The position numbers were made by a program, and so were the translations under genes. From assembly GCF_036227485.1 (NCBI RefSeq), contig NZ_CP109479.1:6820001-6884000 (forward strand): a stretch of DNA of 64,000 bases, read 5' to 3'. Shown here piece after piece: positions 40,946 to 47,657 of this stretch (within the stretch, counting starts at the first letter, position 1; every line of letters starts with the position of its first letter). A model generated the notes under the pieces. That model saw only the letters and a program-made list of their open reading frames with translations. It made no database searches and was not told where the DNA came from. The DNA is from Streptomyces sp. NBC_01451 (GTDB lineage Bacteria > Actinomycetota > Actinomycetes > Streptomycetales > Streptomycetaceae).

Positions 40946-41832
40946 CGACGTACGAGCCCCAGCTCGAAGTGGCGGTCCAGGCACAGGCGACCCTCGGCGA
41001 GGGCCCGACCTGGGACGCGGCGAGGTCCCGGCTGATCTGGATCGACATCCTCGGCTCCCGGGTCAACACCTACGACCCGTCGACCGGCCGTCGTACGGTC
41101 ATGGCGACCGAACAGCACGTGGGCGCCGCCAAGCCACGCACGGCCGGCGGCCTGGTGCTGAACCTGCGCGACGGAGTCGCCCTCTATGAGGACGACGTCG
41201 ACGGCGAGGGCGCCGGCCCCGCTGCCGGCTTCCGCTGGCTGCACCACGACCCGACCCCCGGCCGCCGGGCGAACGACGCGGCGGTGGCCCCCGACGGCTC
41301 CCTGTGGGCCGGCACGATGCGCTACGACGAGGCGCCGGGCGGCGGCACGCTGTCCCGGCTGACGGGCGACGGCTCGGTGACGACCGTCCTGGACGACGTG
41401 GCGGTGAGCAACGGCACGGGCTGGAGCCCGGACGGCCGCCTGATGTACTACATCGACTCCCCGACCCGCCGCGTCGACGTCTTCGACGTGTCGGCCGACG
41501 GGCGGAGTGTCACCAACCGCCGCCAACTGGCGCTGATCGAGGAGGGCGCGGGCTTCCCCGACGGCCTGACGGTCGACGCGGACGGTTGCGTCTGGGTGGC
41601 CCTGTGGGACGGCGGAGCGGTCCGCCGCTACACCCCTTCCGGCACCCTGGACCGTACGATCGCCCTCCCCACGGTCCGCCCCACGGCCTGTGCCTTCGGC
41701 GGCCCGAACCTCACGGACCTGTACATCACCACGGCCCGTGTCGGCCTGTCCGCCCCCCACCCGATGTCGGGCTCGCTCCTGGTCGTACCGGAAGCGGGCA
41801 AGGGAGTCGCCCAGCCGGCATTCGCGGGCTGA
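40942..41832 (+). CDS. SMP-30/gluconolactonase-family protein
   Basis: 296 residues of the six-bladed propeller family. The N-terminal LGEGPTWDAARSRLIWIDI (with the metal Glu), NDAAVAPDGSLWAGTM, VSNGTGWSPDGRLMYYIDS and EGAGFPDGLTVDADGCVW blades are characteristic and keep the Glu, Asn and Asp metal ligands. Members hydrolyse sugar lactones in the cytoplasm. It is coupled to the IclR gene by a 4-bp overlap; no dehydrogenase or transporter follows, so the sugar is not identified. Confidence 0.9.
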   Translation: MTTYEPQLEVAVQAQATLGEGPTWDAARSRLIWIDILGSRVNTYDPSTGRRTVMATEQHVGAAKPRTAGGLVLNLRDGVALYEDDVDGEGAGPAAGFRWLHHDPTPGRRANDAAVAPDGSLWAGTMRYDEAPGGGTLSRLTGDGSVTTVLDDVAVSNGTGWSPDGRLMYYIDSPTRRVDVFDVSADGRSVTNRRQLALIEEGAGFPDGLTVDADGCVWVALWDGGAVRRYTPSGTLDRTIALPTVRPTACAFGGPNLTDLYITTARVGLSAPHPMSGSLLVVPEAGKGVAQPAFAG

Positions 41833-41953
41833 CAGGACGACGACCGCACGGCGGTTACGACGGCCACGGCCGGGCCGCGCCAACGGCCGGGCAGGTGACG
41901 GGAATTCCGTCGCCTGCCCGGCCGGTCGGCTTCAACTCAAGGTCCCGGCGCTC

Positions 41954-43399
41954 TCACTCCGCCGCCTTCCACTCCTCCGGAAGCAACGGCGGCCCGCTCA
42001 GTGGCGGCTTCAGCGGGCCGATCGCCGCCGCCAGCAGGACACTTGGCGCCAGCAGTACCTCCGCGCCGCGTTCCAGGGACGTCACGTCCGTCACCCGGCG
42101 GGCGATACGGCCGTTGCCCGTCGCCGTGCGCATCAGGCGGCCCACGTACGCCGCGAGGAGACGGTCCCGCAGGGTGGGGCCCTGCTCCGTGGCGCCGGGG
42201 TAGAAGATGTCCTGGCTCGTCGCCAGGTCCCAGGCCGCCGCGACCGGACGGGCCACCGCCTTCTGGACACTGCGCGACAGGCCGGGCGTGCCCCAGCCCT
42301 GACGGCGGATCACATCCCGTAGGGCCACGGCACTTTGGGCCGCGACCGACATTCCGTGGCCGTAGATCGGGTTGTACGCGGCCAGCGCGTCGCCGATCAC
42401 CGTGAAGTTCTCCGGCCAGGCGGGCATCCGCTCGTAGTAGTGCCGGCGGTTCGACGTCGTGCGGGTGACGGAGATGTCCGTCAGCGCTTCCGCTCCGGCG
42501 AGCAGGTCGGCGATCACCGGGTGGCGCAGCTCCTCGCGGGCGAAGCGCGTGAACTCCGCGCCGTCCGTGGGGGGTTCGGTGCCCCGGGTGCCGGACAGGG
42601 AGACCATCCAGCAGCCGTCCTCGACGGGCATCAGGACACCCGCCCGGCCCGGCCGGGCCCCTCTCGGGTCCGCCTGGACGTTGACCACCGGGTAGCCGTG
42701 CCGGGCCGGTCCGGGCGCCCGGTACATTCGGCTGGCGTACGCGAGCCCGGAGTCGACGACGCGGCGGGGCGGTTCGGGCAGCCCCAGTTCGCGCAGCCAC
42801 TGCGGGGTGCGTGAGGCACGGCCGGTGGCGTCCACGACCAGGTCCGCGTGGAGTGTGCGCCGACTGCCGTCGGAGCCGCGCACCCGCACCCCGGTGACGG
42901 CCTCGGACGTGCCCTCCAGGCCCAGCACCTCGGCGTGCTCGATCAGTTTGATCCGGTCGTCGTCCAGGACGTGGGCCCGGACCGTCGCGTCCAGCAGGTC
43001 CCTGCCGCACAGGAAGACGTGGTGCGACTCGTCCCACCGCCGGAACCAGCCCTGCGGCGCCAGCGCGACCATGTCCGTGGTGACCGCCAGCCGGTGGGCA
43101 CCGGCGTCCAGCAGCGACTCGCCCACGCCCGGCACCAGTTCCTCGACGGCCCGGGCACCACCGGACCACAGCATGTGCACGTGCCGGGCCTGCGGCAGGT
43201 TCCTGCGCGGTTCGGGTCCGTCCGGCAGGACGTCACGCTCCACGACGGTCACACGGTCGGCGAACCCGACCAGGGCGCGGGCGGCGAGCAGCCCGGCGAG
43301 CGAACCGCCGAGCACGACGGCCGACCTGACGGTGCGTCCGGTGCCGGGCCCGAGGGCGGGCCCGGCGGGGGAGTCGACGGAAGTCGGGCGATCAGTCAT
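41954..43399 (-). CDS. FAD-dependent oxidoreductase, aromatic-hydroxylase type
   Basis: 481 residues. The FAD-binding start is VVLGGSLAGLLAARALV, the DG-type segment is absent, and the second FAD motif is VIGDALAAYNPIYGHGMSVAAQSA, as in squalene-epoxidase and p-hydroxybenzoate-hydroxylase-like proteins. The C-terminal 70 residues contain hydrophobic stretches that may attach to membrane. It is the last gene of a four-gene operon, starting inside the end of the membrane-protein gene (8-bp overlap). Substrate unknown. The group includes natural-product hydroxylases and membrane-lipid enzymes. Confidence 0.8.
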   Translation of the reverse strand: MTDRPTSVDSPAGPALGPGTGRTVRSAVVLGGSLAGLLAARALVGFADRVTVVERDVLPDGPEPRRNLPQARHVHMLWSGGARAVEELVPGVGESLLDAGAHRLAVTTDMVALAPQGWFRRWDESHHVFLCGRDLLDATVRAHVLDDDRIKLIEHAEVLGLEGTSEAVTGVRVRGSDGSRRTLHADLVVDATGRASRTPQWLRELGLPEPPRRVVDSGLAYASRMYRAPGPARHGYPVVNVQADPRGARPGRAGVLMPVEDGCWMVSLSGTRGTEPPTDGAEFTRFAREELRHPVIADLLAGAEALTDISVTRTTSNRRHYYERMPAWPENFTVIGDALAAYNPIYGHGMSVAAQSAVALRDVIRRQGWGTPGLSRSVQKAVARPVAAAWDLATSQDIFYPGATEQGPTLRDRLLAAYVGRLMRTATGNGRIARRVTDVTSLERGAEVLLAPSVLLAAAIGPLKPPLSGPPLLPEEWKAAE

Positions 43400-44630
43400 A
43401 TACGTGCAGGCTCTCTGCTGGGGCGGTGGCAAGGGTGCGCACCGCCTCGATCTCATCGGGGTGACTCAGGACCTGGGACACGGCTTCGATGTCCCGGAGC
43501 AGGTCCGTGAGTAAATCCGTCGTGCGGCCCGCGACGTGGGGCGACGGGGTACGGGACAGGGCGCGCGCCTCGATCGCGTCCCGGATCGTCACCGCCGCCG
43601 CCAGGGCACCCGCCCGCCCCGGGCCGTGTCCCAGGTCCACGGCGGCCTCGTACGCCCGTCGCCGCAGCTCCCCGTCGAAGTGGCGGGCCAGTTGCAGCAG
43701 GGCGTCGCGGATGAACGTCTCGCGGCGGGTCAGCCGCAGCTCCGGGGTGGCCCGCAGGGAGAAGGGGACGCCCCTGGCGGTGGCGGTGCGCAGCAGGTCG
43801 TACAGCGGGCCGAGCCGGAGGAGGCCGCGGCGGATCCGCCAGCGGTCGCGCAGATACTGGCCGGCGTGCGGCAGCACGAACCCCGTCGCGATCAGGACGG
43901 CGGCGAATCCGGCGGCGAGGGGGGCGAGTTCGGTGGAGAGCGGGTCCAGGTCGGCGCCCGCCCAGCGGGCGACGACGGCCGTGCCCTTCGCCGCGTCGAA
44001 CACCAGGTTGGCGGCGTAGCCGACGGCCAGTGACCGCAGGCCCCGGCGCAGCCACACGTCGAGTGCGACGGTGTGGATCCAGTCCCGGATCAGCCGGTAC
44101 GTCAGGACGCACGACGTGGTGTGTGCGAGCAGGTAGAGCACGATCAGCTCGCGCATGAAGGGCGTACGTGCGTAGTACGTGTCCAGGTCCCGGCGGCGCT
44201 CCACGGGTACGTCGGCGAGCGCGAACAACGCCCACAGCGCGACGATCACGCACATGTGCCCGGCGGCGACCCACCGCATCGCGCGACGTGCCCTGGCCGA
44301 TCCCGGTGAGTGGCCGGTGAGGCCGCCGCGCCACGCGATCATCAGCAGGAGACTCGCGCCGCAGAACGCGACGAGGAAGCTGTAGACCAGGGGCGCCGCG
44401 AGGTTGGGCACGCCGGTGACCCGGTTGGTCCACGCGACGGCCGGCGGCGCCGCGAGGACGAAGATGCCGCAGGCGAGCAGGAGCAGCCCGCCGACCGCGC
44501 GCCGCAGCGGGTCCCGCCACAGTCTGACGATGCTGGGCAGCTTGAACACCAGGGCCGCGGTCAGGAACACGATCGGTGTCCCGAACACGAGGACGGAGTA
44601 CGGCTCGCCGGGGAAGCCGGAGGGGTTCAT
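43392..44630 (-). CDS. MAB_1171c-family putative transporter
   Basis: 412 residues. Seven or so hydrophobic segments fill residues 1-265 and a soluble helical domain of about 145 residues follows, with RRETFIRDALLQLARHFD and RAYEAAVDLGHGPGRAGALAAAVTIRDAIEA. This plan matches the family known as MAB_1171c, putative transporters found beside XRE/ImmA genes in actinomycetes. The ATG at 44630 overlaps the stop of the ImmA/IrrE gene as ATGA. Substrate unknown. Confidence 0.75.
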   Translation of the reverse strand: MNPSGFPGEPYSVLVFGTPIVFLTAALVFKLPSIVRLWRDPLRRAVGGLLLLACGIFVLAAPPAVAWTNRVTGVPNLAAPLVYSFLVAFCGASLLLMIAWRGGLTGHSPGSARARRAMRWVAAGHMCVIVALWALFALADVPVERRRDLDTYYARTPFMRELIVLYLLAHTTSCVLTYRLIRDWIHTVALDVWLRRGLRSLAVGYAANLVFDAAKGTAVVARWAGADLDPLSTELAPLAAGFAAVLIATGFVLPHAGQYLRDRWRIRRGLLRLGPLYDLLRTATARGVPFSLRATPELRLTRRETFIRDALLQLARHFDGELRRRAYEAAVDLGHGPGRAGALAAAVTIRDAIEARALSRTPSPHVAGRTTDLLTDLLRDIEAVSQVLSHPDEIEAVRTLATAPAESLHVYD

Positions 44631-45283
44631 CGCCGCGCGTTTCCGCTTCCCCGGCCGCGATACCCGAGGGAGGCCTGCACGCCGCTGCTGCCCGTGCTCG
44701 CCGTACGGCCCTCCACCCACGGCCGGAAGACGGTGGCGAGCCGGTGTCCGAACTCCTCGGCGTCGGCCTCGTCGGCCGCCCGGGAGCCGTTGCGGGCGGC
44801 GACGGCCAGTGCGCCGCCCTGCCAGGACTGCTCGTCGGCCAGTACCCGGGCGGCGGTCGCACCGGCGCTGTGGTGGTGACAGTGCCCGGCGTGCAGATGC
44901 CACAACTCGTGTCCCAGAATGACGAGTTGCTGGACCGCCTCGGCCCGCTCCTCGACGATGACGAGGTCGAAGTCGTGGAACTCCACCCACAGACCGGTGA
45001 CTTCGATCTCGTCGGGGAAGCGCTCGAAACGCAGCTCGACGCGCCGCCCGCGCCGCGCGCTCATCTCCTCGCACAGTGCCCGGCACAACTCCCGGCCGCC
45101 CGATGGGCCGTTGGCGTGCTCCCGCAGTGCCGTGTCGAGCGCACCGGTCAGGTCGCGCATCGCGGCCCGGGTCCGGAAGCGGTGCGCGGCCCGGGCGGGC
45201 AGCAGCGCCGCCAGCACCCCCCTTGTCACACCCCGCGTCACACCTTTTTTCGTCACGCCCTTCGTCGCCCCCCTCGGCGTCAC
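44627..45283 (-). CDS. ImmA/IrrE-type metallopeptidase-like protein
   Basis: 218 residues. The zinc-protease motif is HELWHLHAGH (HExxH near residue 106), preceded by a strand-rich region as in ImmA/IrrE proteins, which cut partner XRE repressors. The N-terminus carries a Val/Thr/Lys/Gly-rich run (GVTKKGVTRGVTRGVL). The GTG start overlaps the stop of the XRE gene as GTGA, so the pair is coupled. Likely substrate is the helix-turn-helix protein encoded just upstream; this is inferred from the family. Confidence 0.8.
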   Translation of the reverse strand: MTPRGATKGVTKKGVTRGVTRGVLAALLPARAAHRFRTRAAMRDLTGALDTALREHANGPSGGRELCRALCEEMSARRGRRVELRFERFPDEIEVTGLWVEFHDFDLVIVEERAEAVQQLVILGHELWHLHAGHCHHHSAGATAARVLADEQSWQGGALAVAARNGSRAADEADAEEFGHRLATVFRPWVEGRTASTGSSGVQASLGYRGRGSGNARR

Positions 45284-45909
45284 CGTTCCGTCTCCTCGCC
45301 GTCGCTCAGCAGCCCTTCGAGCATGACCGCGAGGGCCTCCTGCTTGCGGGGGGTCAGCTGTCGGCCGCGCAGGGCCAGCGTGACGACCCCGTGCCGGGTC
45401 GCGAACCGGACCAGCGGGCCGTCCTCGGCGCTCTCCTCGGCGCCGCCGAGGTCCTCCAGCAGCCGGCGGAGTTCCCGGTTCAGGACGATGGGCGCGGGGT
45501 CGGTGAAGAAGCCGGTGCCCTGCTCGACCCCGAAGAACGCGGCGAGCGCGGTGAGATCGGGAACGTTCGGCATCTTCTTGCCGAGGAGCAGCTGACGGGC
45601 CCACTCGGGGCTGATCGACAGGGCGTCGGCGATCTCCTTGCAGACCTCGCCGCGCTTTCTGCCGCTCGCCGCGAGCCGGGTCTCGTGGAGGACGCGCACC
45701 CGGCGTCGGATACGGCTCTCGATGTCGTCGGCCGGAAGCCGGGCGCCGTCGTCGGTCAGCAGTGCCTGGATCTCGCCCTCGGTGAGAGCGGTACGGGCCG
45801 ACAGATCCCGTACGTCCAGTACCTCGGCGCGATCGAGACGGGCGTCGCTGATGCGCTCTTCGAGACGCGCGAGGGTGTTCGAGAGGGTCTCCGAAAGGTT
45901 CTCACTCAC
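45280..45909 (-). CDS. XRE-like helix-turn-helix regulator
   Basis: 209 residues. The helix-turn-helix lies at about residues 87-125 (CKEIADALSISPEWARQLLLGKKMPNVPDLTALAAFFGV), typical of XRE proteins with the FF-type close. The N-terminal 80 residues are acidic and helical. It is the first gene of the operon with the ImmA/IrrE gene and probably binds the paired palindromes in the divergent promoter. The GTG at 45909 has TAGGGT ending 6 bp upstream, which may be a leaderless -10 element. Confidence 0.8.
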   Translation of the reverse strand: MSENLSETLSNTLARLEERISDARLDRAEVLDVRDLSARTALTEGEIQALLTDDGARLPADDIESRIRRRVRVLHETRLAASGRKRGEVCKEIADALSISPEWARQLLLGKKMPNVPDLTALAAFFGVEQGTGFFTDPAPIVLNRELRRLLEDLGGAEESAEDGPLVRFATRHGVVTLALRGRQLTPRKQEALAVMLEGLLSDGEETER

Positions 45910-45950
45910 GGGCCGACCCTACGCGTCAGGACCCCTCCGCACCAGGAAAA

Positions 45951-45987
45951 TCCAACGATCGTTGGAGTCCACGGAACGATCGTTGGG
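45951..45987. promoter_or_regulatory. Paired palindromes AACGATCGTT, 21 bp apart
   Basis: The first is a perfect 16-bp palindrome, TCCAACGATCGTTGGA (45951-45966). The second shares the core AACGATCGTT (45975-45984). Centres are 21 bp apart, two helical turns, so a dimer of dimers could bind one face. They lie between the XRE operon and the arabinofuranosidase gene; either the XRE protein or a sugar regulator could own them. Confidence 0.7.
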
Positions 45988-45998
45988 CGTGCACGCCA

Positions 45999-46027
45999 TT
46001 GACGTGCGGACACTCCAAAATTACGGT
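45999..46027 (+). promoter_or_regulatory. Promoter for the arabinofuranosidase gene
   Basis: TTGACG (45999-46004) and TACGGT (46022-46027) are separated by 17 bp, a good housekeeping-type promoter. The start site would be near 46034, giving a 100-base leader that includes two copies of GCCGATGAACAGAAC. The paired palindromes lie just upstream of the -35. Confidence 0.6.
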
Positions 46028-46134
46028 TTTGTTCGAAGTTGCGAGCGGACGCCGATATACCGAACACCGACGAACGCCGATGAACAGAACGCCGATGAAC
46101 AGAACGCGGCACGCCGCACGCCGGAGAGGAACCC

Positions 46135-47649
46135 ATGTCCCGCACCGCCCGCTTCACCCTCGACCCCGCCTTCAAGGTCGGTGAGGTCAACCCCCGGCTC
46201 TTCGGCTCCTTCGTCGAACACCTCGGCCGCTGCGTCTACACCGGCATCCACGAACCGGGCCACCCCGCCGCCGACGAGGCGGGCCTGCGCACCGACGTCC
46301 TGGAACTGGTCCGGGAACTGGGTGTCACCACGATCCGCTACCCCGGCGGCAACTTCGTCTCCGGCTACAAGTGGGAGGACTCGGTCGGCCCGGTCGACGA
46401 GCGTCCCCGCCGCCTCGACCTCGCCTGGCGCTCGACGGAGTCCAACCGCTTCGGCCTCTCCGAGTACATCGCCTTCCTGAAGAAGGTCGGCCCGCAGGCC
46501 GAGCCCATGATGGCCCTCAACCTCGGCACCCGCGGCGTCGCCGAGGCCCTCGAACTCCAGGAGTACGCCAACCACCCGGCCGGCACGGCTCTGGCGGAGC
46601 GGCGGATCGCCCACGGCGACAAGGACCCCTTCGGCATCAAGCTGTGGTGTCTGGGCAACGAGATGGACGGCCCCTGGCAGACCGGCCACAAGACGGCGAC
46701 GGAGTACGGCCGTATCGCCGCCGAGACGGCCCGCGCGATGCGCCAGATCGACCCGGGCGTCGAACTCGTCGCCTGCGGCTCCTCCAGCCAGTCCATGCCG
46801 ACGTTCGCCGAGTGGGAGGCGACCGTCCTGACGGAGACGTACGACCTCGTCGACCACATCTCCCTGCACGCCTACTACCAGCCCGAGGACGGCGACGTCG
46901 ACTCCTTCCTGGCCTCCGCCGTCGACATGGAGTCCTTCATCGAGAACGTGGTCGCCACCGCCGACCACGTGGGCGCGAAGCTCAAGTCCAAGAAGAAGAT
47001 CAACCTCTCCTTCGACGAGTGGAACGTCTGGTACATCTCGGAGTGGCACGAGATCGAGAACTCCGGCGCGCGGGACTGGGCGGAGGCCCCCCGCCTCCTG
47101 GAGGACAACTACAGCGTCATGGACGCGGTCGTCTTCGGCTCGCTCCTCATCGCCCTGCTCCGGCACGCGGACCGCGTCACCGTCGCCTGCCTCGCCCAGC
47201 TCGTCAACGTCATCGCCCCGATCATGACCGAGCCGGGCGGCCCGGCCTGGCGCCAGACGACGTTCTTCCCGTTCGCGCAGGCCAGCAGGTACGGACGCGG
47301 CGAGGTCCTCGACGTACGGGTGGACTCGCCGACGTACGAGACGAAGAAGTACGGCGAGGCGGACCTGTTGCACGCCACCGCCGTACGCGCCGACGACGGC
47401 ACGGTCACCGTCTTCGCCGTGAACCGCGACCGTACGCAGCCGCTGCCTCTCGAAGTCGCCCTGAACGGGCTGGAGTTGACGTCGGTCGTCGAGCACGGCG
47501 TGATCGCCGACGCCGACCCGGACGCCCGCAACACCCTGGCCGACCCGGAGCGCGTCGCCCCGCACCAGGCCACCGGCACCACCGTCCAGGACGGCAGGCT
47601 GACCGCTGTCCTGGAGCCGCTGTCGTGGAACGTGATCAGGCTCGCGTAG
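46135..47649 (+). CDS. GH51 alpha-L-arabinofuranosidase
   Basis: 504 residues, the full length for the family. The catalytic acid/base Glu is in CLGNEMDGPWQ (near residue 180) and the nucleophile Glu in NLSFDEWNVWY (near residue 297), in a TIM barrel followed by a beta-sandwich end domain. No signal peptide is present, so it acts inside the cell on short arabino-oligosaccharides. The ATG has a GGAGAGGA site. It is divergent from the XRE operon and controlled by the promoter at 45999-46027. It converges on the beta-galactosidase gene. Confidence 0.93.
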   Translation: MSRTARFTLDPAFKVGEVNPRLFGSFVEHLGRCVYTGIHEPGHPAADEAGLRTDVLELVRELGVTTIRYPGGNFVSGYKWEDSVGPVDERPRRLDLAWRSTESNRFGLSEYIAFLKKVGPQAEPMMALNLGTRGVAEALELQEYANHPAGTALAERRIAHGDKDPFGIKLWCLGNEMDGPWQTGHKTATEYGRIAAETARAMRQIDPGVELVACGSSSQSMPTFAEWEATVLTETYDLVDHISLHAYYQPEDGDVDSFLASAVDMESFIENVVATADHVGAKLKSKKKINLSFDEWNVWYISEWHEIENSGARDWAEAPRLLEDNYSVMDAVVFGSLLIALLRHADRVTVACLAQLVNVIAPIMTEPGGPAWRQTTFFPFAQASRYGRGEVLDVRVDSPTYETKKYGEADLLHATAVRADDGTVTVFAVNRDRTQPLPLEVALNGLELTSVVEHGVIADADPDARNTLADPERVAPHQATGTTVQDGRLTAVLEPLSWNVIRLA

Positions 47650-47657
47650 GCCGCCGG

